Assembly (NCBI RefSeq): GCF_002005305.1
Contig: NZ_CP014782.1
Span: 2,852,001-2,916,000 of the forward strand
Direction: 5' to 3'
Source: Shewanella psychrophila
GTDB lineage: Bacteria; Pseudomonadota; Gammaproteobacteria; Enterobacterales; Shewanellaceae
Length of the DNA stretch: 64,000 nt
Each line of letters starts with the position of its first letter. Positions within the stretch are counted from its first letter, which is position 1. The notes under the pieces were generated by a model, which searched no databases, was not told the DNA's origin, and saw only the letters and a program-made list of their open reading frames with translations. This document shows, one piece after another, positions 36,832 through 46,026 of this stretch. The translations under genes were made by a program, and so were the position numbers.

Positions 36832-37239
36832 ATGACAATGATGAAAAGTTCAATATTGCTATTAGCAGGTCTCTTGCTCAGTGGTGCGGCTTTAGCTAAT
36901 ACCCCACAAGACAATGATGCATTCAATGCCACCTTGGCTGTTTCAGGGCTCAAACTTGATACCGAAGTACTTGCACATGAAGCAGATTTTAGCAGGGGAG
37001 AAGCATTAGCAAACCAGCGCTGTATCGCTTGTCATGGAGAAACTATGTTAAAAATAATGCCTACATATCCGAGTTTGAAGGGACAAAAATCTGCTTACCT
37101 GTTTAAACAGCTTATGGAGTTTAAACGCGGTGTTCGTAATAACCCTCTGATGCAAGCCCAAGCGGGCATGCTGTCTGAAACAGAGATGAAAGATGTGGCT
37201 TATTATTATTCACAACAATCACCAGTCATCATAAAGTAA
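36832..37239 (+). CDS. Periplasmic cytochrome c, third of the sor operon
   Basis: 135 residues with a clean signal peptide (SSILLLAGLLLSGAALA). One haem site CIACHGE and downstream YPSLKGQKSAYLFKQLMEFKRG give the c4/c553-like pattern shared with the first cytochrome of the operon (NLKWQNQQYMVQQLQQFKSG). It starts 4 bp after the SorB stop and is followed by a terminator. Together the three cytochromes form a relay from sulfite to the respiratory chain (inference). Confidence 0.87.
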   Translation: MTMMKSSILLLAGLLLSGAALANTPQDNDAFNATLAVSGLKLDTEVLAHEADFSRGEALANQRCIACHGETMLKIMPTYPSLKGQKSAYLFKQLMEFKRGVRNNPLMQAQAGMLSETEMKDVAYYYSQQSPVIIK

Positions 37240-37265
37240 TACGGGTAAAGTAAATTAGCTTAACT

Positions 37266-37279
37266 TAAGAAGTAAGAAG
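37266..37279 (+). repeat. Heptanucleotide repeat, two TAAGAAG units
   Basis: Two direct copies of TAAGAAG lie 26 bp after the last cytochrome stop. Included because it shares the TAAG core and 7-bp period with the arrays near 46431, 51447 and 51692. Confidence 0.45.
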
Positions 37280-37323
37280 TTAGATTAACGGTATCTATCC
37301 ACAAGCCGCCGTAAGTCTTCAGC

Positions 37324-37352
37324 CTGCCCAGCCTAAGTTGGGCAGTTTTTTT
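37324..37352 (+). terminator. Terminator of the sulfite dehydrogenase operon
   Basis: A CTGCCCA/TGGGCAG stem with an 8-base loop is followed by seven T residues. Confidence 0.9.
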
Positions 37353-37451
37353 AGTCCAAACTCCTTTTAGAACACGCCCCAGACAGAAACGAACCTCTGT
37401 GTACGTATAGAAATGTCAACTTCACACTCGTTTCCCCCAAAGGAAACCTCT

Positions 37452-37650
37452 ATGCCTGACTATGTGATCAGTGATCATTGAAATTGCCGGTCATAAGATC
37501 ACAATAACAGATCAACTTGAAGGCAATTTAGATCGAACTGATATACTCTATCTGACACGAATTCAAGAAGAGCGTTTTCCTTCACGGGAAGAAGCGAACA
37601 AGTATCGTGGTAAGTTCCGTCTTAACCACAATATTTACACTCAGCGTTGA
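37452..37650 (+). pseudogene. Aspartate carbamoyltransferase (pyrB) remnant
   Basis: A fragment of about 65 codons reads MPDYVIS in one frame (37452). After a frameshift with a short duplication of GTGATCA it continues from 37471 as IIEIAGHKITITDQLEGN and DILYLTRIQEERFP, ending at a TGA at 37648. The DILY-TR-Q-ER motif is the aspartate-binding signature of ATCase catalytic chains. The N-terminal carbamoyl-phosphate domain (STRT motif) and the C-terminal part are gone. Shewanella genomes, as I recall, have a full pyrB beside hemL, so this looks like a decayed copy in place. A functional pyrB must lie elsewhere if the cell makes pyrimidines. Confidence 0.65.
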
Positions 37651-37738
37651 TTCGCAGCAGGAAAAATATGAGTGTCCAGTAAATTGGTATTCACGAAAAG
37701 CCGAATTTTAATCAGGCCACTGACTTTAAGGATTGATA

Positions 37739-39025
37739 ATGACCCGTTCCGACACACTTTTTGAACAGGCAAAGAAAACCATACCAGGTGGTGTTAACTC
37801 ACCAGTACGTGCTTTCAATGGCGTAGGTGGTTCACCACGTTTTATCGAAAAAGCCGATGGGGCATACATCTATGATGCCGACGGTAACGCTTACATAGAT
37901 TATGTAGGTTCTTGGGGCCCGATGATCTTAGGTCATAACCACCCAAAAATTCGTCAAGCGGTATTAGCTGCTGTCGAGAATGGCCTATCTTTCGGTGCCC
38001 CGACTGAACTTGAAGTCACCATGGCTGAGAAAGTCATCGAGATGGTTCCATCTATGGAACAGGTTCGCATGGTGAGCTCAGGTACTGAAGCAACTATGAG
38101 CGCGATTCGTCTTGCACGTGGTTTCACCAACCGCGATAAGATCCTGAAGTTTGAAGGCTGTTACCACGGCCACGCCGACTGCTTACTGGTTAAAGCGGGA
38201 TCTGGTGCTCTGACTCTGGGTCAGCCAAGCTCTCCGGGGATCCCTGAAGATTTCGCCAAGCACACGCTGACAGCGACATACAATGAGCTCGAGTCAGTTA
38301 GAACATTGTTCGAGCAATACCCAAAAGAGATCTCTTGCATCATACTCGAGCCTGTTGCCGGTAACATGAACTGTATTCCGCCGATAGAAGGCTTCCTAGA
38401 AGGCTTACGTACTATCTGTGATGAGTACGATGCCCTGCTTATTATCGATGAAGTAATGACAGGTTTCCGTGTCTCTAAGAGCGGGGCTCAGGGTCATTAT
38501 GGCATTACACCTGATTTAACAACCCTTGGTAAAGTGATCGGTGGCGGTATGCCAGTTGGCGCATTCGGCGGTCGTAAAGATGTGATGCAGTTTATCGCAC
38601 CTACTGGCCCGGTATATCAGGCGGGTACCCTATCCGGTAACCCTATCGCCATGTCGGCAGGTCTTGCTCAATTAGACGCACTATGTGAAGACGGTGTCTA
38701 CGAAGAACTAGCGGCTAAGACTAAGCGTATAGCTGAAGGCTTCAAGGCTGCGGCTAACAAGCACGGCATCCCTATGTCCATCAATTACGTTGGTGGCATG
38801 TTTGGTTTATTCTTCACTGAAGAAGAAAAAGTCACGACGTTTGCTCAGGTAACTCAGTGTGATGCAGACAAGTTCCCTATCTTCTATCATGGCATGTTGG
38901 ATGAAGGTGTTTACTTAGCACCTAGCGCTTATGAAGCAGGCTTCTTGTCGATGGCTCACAGTGAGAAAGAGATCGAAGCAACTCTAGCAGCAGCCGATCG
39001 AGTGTTTGCTAAGATGGCTAAGTAA
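37739..39025 (+). CDS. hemL: Glutamate-1-semialdehyde 2,1-aminomutase
   Basis: 428 residues from the ATG at 37739 (AAGGA 7 bases upstream); a TTG two codons earlier is less likely. It is a PLP enzyme that converts glutamate-1-semialdehyde to 5-aminolevulinate, the C5 route to haem. The PLP lysine is Lys265 in TTLGKVIGGGMPVGAFGG, with IIDEVMTGFR and SSGTEATMSAIRLARG upstream. The protein is complete. Its last 21 codons and terminator form the unit that is repeated three more times downstream. High haem demand fits the nearby cytochrome operon. Confidence 0.96.
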   Translation: MTRSDTLFEQAKKTIPGGVNSPVRAFNGVGGSPRFIEKADGAYIYDADGNAYIDYVGSWGPMILGHNHPKIRQAVLAAVENGLSFGAPTELEVTMAEKVIEMVPSMEQVRMVSSGTEATMSAIRLARGFTNRDKILKFEGCYHGHADCLLVKAGSGALTLGQPSSPGIPEDFAKHTLTATYNELESVRTLFEQYPKEISCIILEPVAGNMNCIPPIEGFLEGLRTICDEYDALLIIDEVMTGFRVSKSGAQGHYGITPDLTTLGKVIGGGMPVGAFGGRKDVMQFIAPTGPVYQAGTLSGNPIAMSAGLAQLDALCEDGVYEELAAKTKRIAEGFKAAANKHGIPMSINYVGGMFGLFFTEEEKVTTFAQVTQCDADKFPIFYHGMLDEGVYLAPSAYEAGFLSMAHSEKEIEATLAAADRVFAKMAK

Positions 39026-39045
39026 ACTAGCTAACTTAAACGAAT

Positions 39046-39076
39046 ACAGAAGGGACGCTTTAAGCGTCCTTTTTAT
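39046..39076 (+). terminator. hemL terminator, copy 1
   Basis: AGGGACGCTTTAAGCGTCCT hairpin followed by TTTTTATT; the native hemL terminator. Confidence 0.9.
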
Positions 39077-39210
39077 TGCCTGTCCTATGTGGGCAGAAGC
39101 CAGCTTCCCCTATCTATAACCCACAGTGAGAAAGAGAGCGAAGCAACTCTAGCAGCAGCCGATCGAGTGTTTGCTAAGATGGCTAAGTAAACTAGCTAAC
39201 TTAAACGAAT

Positions 39211-39241
39211 ACAGAAGGGACGCTTTAAGCGTCCTTTTTAT
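39211..39241 (+). terminator. hemL terminator, copy 2
   Basis: The same hairpin and T-run in the second 165-bp unit. Copy 1 should already stop most transcripts. Confidence 0.85.
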
Positions 39242-39375
39242 TGCCTGTTCTATGTGGGCAGAAGCCAGCTTCCCCTATCTATAACCCACAGTGAGAAAGA
39301 GATCGAAGCAACTCTAGCAGCAGCCGATCGAGTGTTTGCTAAGATGGCTAAGTAAACTAGCTAACTTAAACGAAT

Positions 39376-39406
39376 ACAGAAGGGACGCTTTAAGCGTCCT
39401 TTTTAT
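39376..39406 (+). terminator. hemL terminator, copy 3
   Basis: An identical hairpin in the third unit. In the fourth unit (about 39541-39560) the stem is broken: GGGATGCTTTAAGC continues as TAACTC with no T-run. Confidence 0.85.
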
Positions 39407-39632
39407 TGCCTGTCCTATGTGGGCAGAAGCCAGCTTCCCCTATCTATAACCCACAGTGAGAAAGAGAGCGAAGCAACTCTAGCAGCAGCCGATCGAGTGT
39501 TTGCTAAGATGGCTAAGTAAACTAGCTAACTTAAACGAATACAGAAGGGATGCTTTAAGCTAACTCTTCTGTGGCTTTCTAGCCGAGTCTAATGAGTAAT
39601 ACTAAGGTAAGAGGTACTGGGTACCTCAGAAA

Positions 39633-39833
39633 CTAAAAACTATCTCGGTTTCTCTTTGAGCCCCAAGTCGAACGTAGGATAAGCAAGGCAATAACACCTT
39701 GGATCAGGAGTAAGCTATTATCCATAGCAATCGAAGGGTTGTGTACCACACCCAATTTTAGCAACTCTTTGGCACAAACAATTAACCAAACTAAGGAGCC
39801 TAACAACAACACGGCTCGAAATATAAACTTCAT
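39633..39833 (-). CDS. Small two-helix membrane protein, unknown
   Basis: 66 residues from the ATG at 39833; the G-rich run before it could serve as ribosome site. Two hydrophobic segments (IFRAVLLLGSLVWLIVCA and SLLLIQGVIALLIL) and a basic C-terminus (WGSKRNRDSF) make a plausible small inner-membrane protein. The family is not recognised. It is isolated between the hemL repeats and a long non-coding stretch. Confidence 0.5.
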   Translation of the reverse strand: MKFIFRAVLLLGSLVWLIVCAKELLKLGVVHNPSIAMDNSLLLIQGVIALLILRSTWGSKRNRDSF

Positions 39834-39845
39834 ACGCCCCCCCAA

Positions 39846-40377
39846 AAAAACACCTCATGCTAGATCTTATCTGCATTCGAGATTAAAGCCTAAAATGCTA
39901 AACCTAGTCACTATAATGAGCACAATATACTGTTTAATTATTGAGCGGTCAATTATTTGACCCCGTCATAAAAATGACGAGCGCATTAATTTTTAAGTTA
40001 ACTCTATTGGATATTAAATCCGTAGCCATAAGTCGTTGCACCTAAAAGTTTTTTATTGGTTACAAACTAAATCTAGTGATGAAAAACATTTCACAGCCTT
40101 CCCACCTTTATCAAACATGCGTATCAGATGAACAGGATTTAATAAATTAAAAACCAGAGCGAAATTTCAGCTTAACGAGCGCTATTCAGGCTTTAAAAGC
40201 CTAAATAAGATGATCCTCAGCACAGAAATACCGAAAAACAGACCCAGTTAACACTTGTATTATTAACATCTGTGTGGCCTAATCCGCCCGATTAACACAC
40301 GAAGCTTAATTAAACCTTGATTCTAGATGTTGCTTGCCCAAACCAGGCAACAATAAATCTTCTGTAGGAACTGATGT
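39846..40377. other. Non-coding region upstream of nhaD
   Basis: 532 bp, A+T-rich, with no convincing gene. Small inverted repeats are CGTCAT/ATGACG at 39964-39979 and an imperfect TTGCTTG/CAGGCAA at about 40330-40350, just before nhaD. The second could be a leader structure. I see no match to a riboswitch I know. AGGAAC at about 40365 is the nhaD ribosome site. Confidence 0.5.
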
Positions 40378-41625
40378 ATGCTCAACATATTCCTGATCTC
40401 CCTCGCTGTTTTAGCCCTATTAAGTATCATTTTCGAAGAGGTCACACACCTCAATAAAACCAAGACCACCCTATTCTTTGGATGTATCTCATGGGTTGTA
40501 CTGTTTATCTCTGCTGGTGATGCTGGCCATGAGAAACTCATCGAAGCTGAACTAAATGAAAACCTACTTGAGATAGCAAGCCTCTGGCTGTTCCTCATGT
40601 CCACCATGACATTCGTGGCTTATCTCAACGCGAAAGGCATGATCCAGATTCTGGTACACAAGCTTTTCCCCCAACGAGTATCAGTTCGTTTACTCATGAT
40701 ACAAGTCGCTTTCTTCTCTCTGGTACTATCCGCTATTTGTGACAATGTCACGGCGACTCTGGTCTCGCTCGGCTTGTTGACGACCTTTAAACTCGATAGT
40801 CAGGTACGCCGACGCATGGCGGTGCTAATTATCTTCGCCGTAAACTCGGGTGGGGTCTCCTTGATAACAGGTGATGTCACCACCTTGATGATATTTCTCG
40901 GTGGCCACGTACAAATGTCCGAACTCATGATGCTCTTTATACCTGCATCTGTCAGTGTGATGTTATTAGCCGTACTCTTCTCCCTCAAGGCTGAAGGCCA
41001 TGTCAGCACCACACCAATAAAGCGGGATTTTCAAAAAGTTGATGCGGTTATTGCCATCATCTTCTTCTCAACCATAGTGGCAACTATGGCACTGAATGTC
41101 TTGTTTGGTATCCCACCAGTGCTAACCTTCCTAACAGGTTTATCCATTATGTTCCTTGTTGGTCACACCTCGCGCACTAATAAAGAAGAGCTGCAGATCC
41201 TCGAATATATCAGGCAAGTTGAATACGATACCTTACTCTTCTTCCTTGGGATCTTACTGCTTGTAGGCATGCTTAAAGAGATTGGCACCTTAGACCTGCT
41301 CACTCAAGTCTACGCTCAATTTGATCCAAACATCTCTAACTTCGTGGCAGGTATGGGATCTGCATTACTCGATAATGTGCCGCTCACCGCCGCATTATTA
41401 AAAGCCGATCCGCTACTCAATACCCCTGAATGGCTAGGGTTAACCTACTCGGTAGGCGTGGGTGGCTCATTACTCGTCATAGGATCCGCTTCGGGCATCA
41501 TAGCCATGAGTAAGGTTAAAGAACTCACATTTGTCAGTTATCTGAAGTACGTACCAGCACTCTTGCTCTGTTACAGCGTAGGTTACGGTTTAACTCTGTT
41601 ACTATCATATAAATTGTTTGGCTAA
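40378..41625 (+). CDS. nhaD: Na+/H+ antiporter, NhaD family
   Basis: 415 residues with about 11-12 membrane helices. It begins with a hydrophobic helix and FEEVTHLNKTKTTLFFGCI, then shows SAICDNVTATLVSLGL and VNSGGVSLITGDVTTLMIFLGG. In the C-terminal half is GSALLDNVPLTAALLKA. These Asp/Asn-containing helices (CDNVTAT, GDVTT, LDNVPLT) are the conserved ion-site regions of NhaD antiporters. It exports sodium or lithium in exchange for protons, as expected in a marine bacterium. Monocistronic, ending at a strong terminator. Confidence 0.93.
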   Translation: MLNIFLISLAVLALLSIIFEEVTHLNKTKTTLFFGCISWVVLFISAGDAGHEKLIEAELNENLLEIASLWLFLMSTMTFVAYLNAKGMIQILVHKLFPQRVSVRLLMIQVAFFSLVLSAICDNVTATLVSLGLLTTFKLDSQVRRRMAVLIIFAVNSGGVSLITGDVTTLMIFLGGHVQMSELMMLFIPASVSVMLLAVLFSLKAEGHVSTTPIKRDFQKVDAVIAIIFFSTIVATMALNVLFGIPPVLTFLTGLSIMFLVGHTSRTNKEELQILEYIRQVEYDTLLFFLGILLLVGMLKEIGTLDLLTQVYAQFDPNISNFVAGMGSALLDNVPLTAALLKADPLLNTPEWLGLTYSVGVGGSLLVIGSASGIIAMSKVKELTFVSYLKYVPALLLCYSVGYGLTLLLSYKLFG

Positions 41626-41647
41626 GCTAGCTTAGCTGAAAAGATAA

Positions 41648-41678
41648 AAAGAGGGCGCCAATTGGCGCCCTCTTTTTT
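41648..41678. terminator. Bidirectional terminator between nhaD and gspB
   Basis: AGAGGGCGCCAATTGGCGCCCTCT is a perfect palindrome with A-run before and T-run after. Confidence 0.92.
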
Positions 41679-41726
41679 GTTTCAACTATCTGAATAATAT
41701 TAACTTGGTTCCTAGTTGCCTAGATT

Positions 41727-42758
41727 CTATATCGCTGGTACTTTAAACTTAGTGCCTTGTATCGCTAACACCACATCTCTTGGCCTTATCTCAACAATAT
41801 CTAACTTACCACCTATGCTGTCACCTTCTTGCAGCTCTGCACCATCAACATTGAGCCAACGATTATCAGGGTCGGTAGAATACACATGCGCATTGATATT
41901 AAATTCCGGTACCTGCAATTGGAGCCCTGCGGGTAGCTGACCATATTTAGGCAAGGTATCAGACTTTGTGGCTGGAATAGGATCGAGTTCAAGTGCAGTC
42001 ATGGGCGACGCAAGAGACTTTTCTACTTCAACCGCATTTAACGCAGCCTCAAAAGCCGCTAATAAATTATTTTCATCTTGATAGTTTTTCGGCGTAGCAG
42101 AAGTAGTTTCTAATCCGACCTCAGATGCAGCTTGATTAACTTCTAGCTTTAGCGCCGCAAGCATATCTTGCCCCTTCTGATTGGGATGTGCCCCCAGTAT
42201 GATCGGCTCACTCGCTGAACTATTACTTGAAGCATTAGCTGAACTATTTTTTAGAGCTGTAGTTGAGGCTTCTGTTGAATGAATCGTAGTTTCAAGATAT
42301 CCACTGGGCTCAATATATTGTGAAGAGCTAATCCTATTATCAACATATCCATTTGATTCTGTATGCTGTGATTTAACTCTATTATCGACATAGCGTTCGG
42401 CTATAGGGCGCTCTGTCGCCACAGGTAAGGCCACCTTTCCGGCAAGCCTAACACTCTGTTCACTTTTTAATGAGATGTCTTGAGAAGATGTGGCTGGCGT
42501 TACTTGTAGCTCTTGCTGAGGTACGGGTGTCAGTTTTAGCTCGGATAATTGTCTAGAATCATTCATAAGATAACCTCGGCCTAACCAGGCTATGATGACC
42601 AGGAGCAAGAGAATTAATACACCAAAGAGGATAGTTAAGTTTCTCTGGCTGTTACCAGAGAAATTATCATATTGAGCCCTAGGGGTTAATACGGGATCTA
42701 TGCATGTATCCAGCTCTTGGTTCTTCGCCCGTGTCACAGCATCGAGTAAAATGGACAT
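41727..42758 (-). CDS. gspB: Type II secretion assembly protein GspB (ExeB-like)
   Basis: 343 residues. A cytoplasmic N-terminus starts MSILLDAVTRAKNQE, typical of GspB. One membrane helix follows (LTILFGVLILLLLVIIAWLG), then a long Ser/Thr-rich periplasmic linker and the conserved C-terminal domain (LQVPEFNINAHVYSTD, RWLNVDGAELQEGD). With GspA it helps the secretin GspD pass the peptidoglycan. Its ATG overlaps the gspA stop at base 42758. It is a candidate exporter partner for the secreted proteases in this window. Confidence 0.9.
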   Translation of the reverse strand: MSILLDAVTRAKNQELDTCIDPVLTPRAQYDNFSGNSQRNLTILFGVLILLLLVIIAWLGRGYLMNDSRQLSELKLTPVPQQELQVTPATSSQDISLKSEQSVRLAGKVALPVATERPIAERYVDNRVKSQHTESNGYVDNRISSSQYIEPSGYLETTIHSTEASTTALKNSSANASSNSSASEPIILGAHPNQKGQDMLAALKLEVNQAASEVGLETTSATPKNYQDENNLLAAFEAALNAVEVEKSLASPMTALELDPIPATKSDTLPKYGQLPAGLQLQVPEFNINAHVYSTDPDNRWLNVDGAELQEGDSIGGKLDIVEIRPRDVVLAIQGTKFKVPAI

Positions 42759-44392
42759 TAATAGTTCCTTCTCGCTTCGACTAATCTCGGCCCTTCCGCA
42801 CTAAGGTAAAGGTTAAGCTGCACTAATGTCTGACTCCCGGCAATAGCATCGGCTCTCAAGCCGTGTTCACGTTGGAAGCGCATCAACTTATCTTCTAATT
42901 TGGCATCGAAACCATCAACTAATCTTGGTGCCCTGTGATCTATTTTAGCTAAACTATTTTCAAGCCATTGAATCTGCTCTGAGTTTGAACCTTGCCCTAT
43001 CTCTCTTGGTTGGCTAACCGGAGCTTTCCACAAAATCTCGAAGGTACCGCTAAAGTGTCGCGTAAACCAATCTCTGTCGACCCAAAGTTGCTGCTCATTG
43101 AGTTGTAGCAACAGCTGTTCACCATGGCGTGAAACAACGGTGCCGTAAAAGGCCTCTTGTTGACTATCAATAAGATAAACGACAGCGGGAAAGTTGAGGC
43201 GAGTTAACGAGTTCCAATTCCCCTGCTGCTGGAAACAAGAAAGTCCCTGTTGCTCTGCCGATTGGCAAGCAGACAGTCCAATATATGGCACTCGGTCCCA
43301 GAGCCCTAAAATGCTGGCATAGGCGGTATCTATGTCTCTGCTTTGTGCAATCGCACCATTGAGTACTCTTTGACTGGAATTGGAAACCTGTGTCTTATTT
43401 TCTTGCTGCGAGGATTGTGGAACCTGACTGCTGCTCACTGAACCTGCTACTGAACTTTCAGTTGCACTCGCTGCAGAGTTATCTGGTTCAAGGCTGTTAT
43501 TGCCCCATAAGATAACCCCTATGACGCAGCTAAGCGCCAGTACCGACCCTGCTGCAATAGGTAAGAAATAACTTCGCTGTTTGATATCTTGTCCCAGCAC
43601 TTCGGCTGCTGCCGAGCGCACCATCTTCTGGTCGATAGGCACTTTAGACTGGGCATACCCAGCCATTAAAGCGCGCTCACAGAGCAAGTTTATCAGCCTT
43701 GGGATCCCGCCACTGTACTTATGTAGCGCCTTGATCGACCTTAGGTTAAACAGGGGCTCATGCCGTCCAGCGACCTTAAGTCTGTGCTGTACATAAAGAC
43801 CCACCTCTTCGAGCGTAAGCGGAAGTAGGTGATAACGAGCGGTAATTCTCTGAGCGAGCTGACGAAGCTCTTGCCTTCTCAATAACTGTTGTAACTCAGG
43901 TTGGCCGATTAAGATAACCTGCAAGAGTTTCTTGGTGTCAGTTTCCAGATTGGTCAACAAACGTAGCTGCTCAAGTACTTCAGCCCTAAGATGCTGGGCC
44001 TCATCTATGATAAGGACTGTATTTCTGCCCTTCTCATGATTAGCCAACAGGAACTGGCTCAGAAGATCCGTTAGCTGCTTCAGGCTAGGATCTTTGTCAT
44101 ACACAATGCTGAGCTCATCACAAAGAGTGGCCAATAGCTCCTGCTCTGTCAGTGATGGATTTAAGATAAAGGCAGTATCAGTATTTTCAGGAAGTTGATT
44201 AAGCAGACAGCGGGACACTGTAGTCTTACCTGTGCCAACTTCACCGGTTAACAGCACAAAGCCACCTGTTTCCCCTAACCCATAGGTCAAATGAGCCAAA
44301 GCTTCGCGATGCCTATCACTGAGAAATAAATAATGGGGATTAGGTGCGATAGAGAAAGGGTTATCGCTTAAACCAAAAAACGCCTTGTACAT
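42758..44392 (-). CDS. gspA: Type II secretion ATPase GspA (ExeA-like)
   Basis: 544 residues, close to the 547 of Aeromonas ExeA. The AAA ATPase domain has Walker A GEVGTGKTT and Walker B VLIIDEAQHL, and starts MYKAFFGLSDNPFSIAPNP. A membrane helix (LPIAAGSVLALSCVIGVILWG) is followed by a Ser/Gln-rich linker, a substrate-binding-like domain and a C-terminal peptidoglycan-binding domain (RFQREHGLRADAIAGSQTL). It uses ATP to rearrange peptidoglycan around the secretin. The gene is divergent from cca, with about 230 bp between. Confidence 0.93.
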   Translation of the reverse strand: MYKAFFGLSDNPFSIAPNPHYLFLSDRHREALAHLTYGLGETGGFVLLTGEVGTGKTTVSRCLLNQLPENTDTAFILNPSLTEQELLATLCDELSIVYDKDPSLKQLTDLLSQFLLANHEKGRNTVLIIDEAQHLRAEVLEQLRLLTNLETDTKKLLQVILIGQPELQQLLRRQELRQLAQRITARYHLLPLTLEEVGLYVQHRLKVAGRHEPLFNLRSIKALHKYSGGIPRLINLLCERALMAGYAQSKVPIDQKMVRSAAAEVLGQDIKQRSYFLPIAAGSVLALSCVIGVILWGNNSLEPDNSAASATESSVAGSVSSSQVPQSSQQENKTQVSNSSQRVLNGAIAQSRDIDTAYASILGLWDRVPYIGLSACQSAEQQGLSCFQQQGNWNSLTRLNFPAVVYLIDSQQEAFYGTVVSRHGEQLLLQLNEQQLWVDRDWFTRHFSGTFEILWKAPVSQPREIGQGSNSEQIQWLENSLAKIDHRAPRLVDGFDAKLEDKLMRFQREHGLRADAIAGSQTLVQLNLYLSAEGPRLVEARRNY

Positions 44393-44622
44393 ACTGAAAT
44401 CAATCCTTAACCAGTCACATATCGGTTATAAAATACAAAAAACAGTTCAAACTAAAGCTAACCGCTCACCTTGTCAAAAAATGCTTAACAAAAAACAATA
44501 AAAGTCCGTAAATAAAGCCCCGGAGAGACGCTGCAGCAGATAACATCTTATAAGTATTAGGAAGCAAATGCGTGTTAAGATTTACTCCATCTGATCCATA
44601 CATGAAAACTGTGATTTAAATT

Positions 44623-45864
44623 GTGAAAATTTACCTCGTTGGCGGCGCAGTCCGCGATAGCTTACTCGAGCTCCCTATCAAAGATAGGGATTATATGGTC
44701 GTAGGTGCAACACAAGAGCAGATGTTAGCCAAGGGGTTTCGCCAAGTAGGCAAGGATTTCCCGGTATTTTTACATCCAGATAGCCAGCAAGAATACGCCT
44801 TGGCCAGAACGGAAAAAAAAACGGGTTCAGGTTACGGGGGCTTCAGCTGTCATGCCAGCCCTGATGTGACGCTAGAGCAAGACTTACTACGACGGGATCT
44901 CACCATCAATGCCATTGCCCAAGATGATGATGGTAAATTATATGACCCCTATGGCGGCGTGAACGACCTAAATAACAAGGTGCTGAGACATGTCTCTGAT
45001 GCCTTTATCGAAGACCCATTACGTGTGCTTAGAGTCGCCAGGTTCGCCGCAAGGTTCCATACCCAAGGCTTCACAATTGCCGGTGAAACACTCACTATGA
45101 TGACTAACATAAGTCAAAGTGGTGAATTAGAAGCCCTTACTGCCGAAAGGGTATTTCAGGAACTCAACAAGGCCCTGAGTACAGATAATCCTCACATCTT
45201 TATCGATATACTCGAGCAATGCGGGGCTCTAGAAGTGCTCTTTCCCGAGATACATGCTCTGTTTGGTGTGCCTCAACCAATTAAGTGGCACCCTGAGCTC
45301 GACACTGGCATACATACCCTCATGGTGCTCGAGCAAGCCGCTAAGCTCACGAAAGATAACTCGGTGCGATTTGCTGCCCTAGTGCACGATTTAGGCAAAG
45401 CCCTGAGCCCCAAGGAACACTTACCGAAACATCATGGTCACGGACAGAAAGGTTTAGCACCAATCAAGGCCCTGTGCACGCGGATAAAGGTCCCTAACGA
45501 CTATCGGGATTTAGCCCTGCTAGTCAGTGACCTTCATCAAAACATTCACAATATCGATCAGTTACGTCCCGAGACACTGATCAAGCTCTTCGATAAGGCC
45601 GACCTGTGGCGTAAACCTCAACGTCTTGAGCAAATAGCACTAGCCTGTGAAGCCGATGCCAGAGGCAGACTCGGGTTAGAAGATGAAGCTTACCCTCAAG
45701 CTAGCTACTTTAAGCAAGCCTTCGAAGCGGCGAATTCTGTTGCGGTAAAACCTATTATCGATGCCGGTTTTAAGGGCGCAGAGATAAAGCTGCAATTACA
45801 GAAAAAGCGTATCGAAATTGTCTCAGAAGTGAAAGGGAACTTTAACAAAAGTGCTGCAGAATAG
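44623..45864 (+). CDS. cca: Multifunctional CCA-adding tRNA nucleotidyltransferase
   Basis: 413 residues from a GTG start; the family N-terminus MKIYLVGGAVRDSLLELP begins exactly here. It adds and repairs the 3' CCA of tRNA. The nucleotidyltransferase GGAVRD motif and a RRDLTINAIAQ motif are present. The C-terminal HD domain, with VHDLGKA, carries the phosphodiesterase/phosphatase activity of the gammaproteobacterial type. No good ribosome site precedes the GTG, so expression may be modest. Confidence 0.95.
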   Translation: MKIYLVGGAVRDSLLELPIKDRDYMVVGATQEQMLAKGFRQVGKDFPVFLHPDSQQEYALARTEKKTGSGYGGFSCHASPDVTLEQDLLRRDLTINAIAQDDDGKLYDPYGGVNDLNNKVLRHVSDAFIEDPLRVLRVARFAARFHTQGFTIAGETLTMMTNISQSGELEALTAERVFQELNKALSTDNPHIFIDILEQCGALEVLFPEIHALFGVPQPIKWHPELDTGIHTLMVLEQAAKLTKDNSVRFAALVHDLGKALSPKEHLPKHHGHGQKGLAPIKALCTRIKVPNDYRDLALLVSDLHQNIHNIDQLRPETLIKLFDKADLWRKPQRLEQIALACEADARGRLGLEDEAYPQASYFKQAFEAANSVAVKPIIDAGFKGAEIKLQLQKKRIEIVSEVKGNFNKSAAE

Positions 45865-46026
45865 GCTTCTCTGAAGAAGATTTTGTCACTAAATTGTTAG
45901 AACATCATACTAAGCGCTCATAAATCAGGCGTTCAACTTGCATTTAACAGTAAATTAGTTAAGGTATTCAGGCCTTAGGTGAAAATTCGTAGCAATATAC
46001 ATCAGCTATGACATAATCTATTGGCT

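Larger units (their letters stand above)
38961..39560 (+). repeat. 165-bp tandem repeats of the hemL 3' end plus terminator
   Basis: Four copies begin at 38961 (inside hemL), 39126, 39291 and 39456, each exactly 165 bp apart. The last is cut off at about 39560. Each unit holds the final hemL codons with the TAA stop, the terminator hairpin and a spacer (TGTGGGCAGAAGCCAGC region). The copies differ by single bases, for example GAGATC versus GAGAGC and CTGTCC versus CTGTTC, so the expansion is recent or kept uniform by recombination. Confidence 0.95.

Noticed and set aside
37240..37451. Upstream part of the pyrB remnant
   Set aside because: Looked for the carbamoyl-phosphate (STRT) domain of ATCase here and found nothing recognisable; only the operon terminator and a heptamer pair are present.
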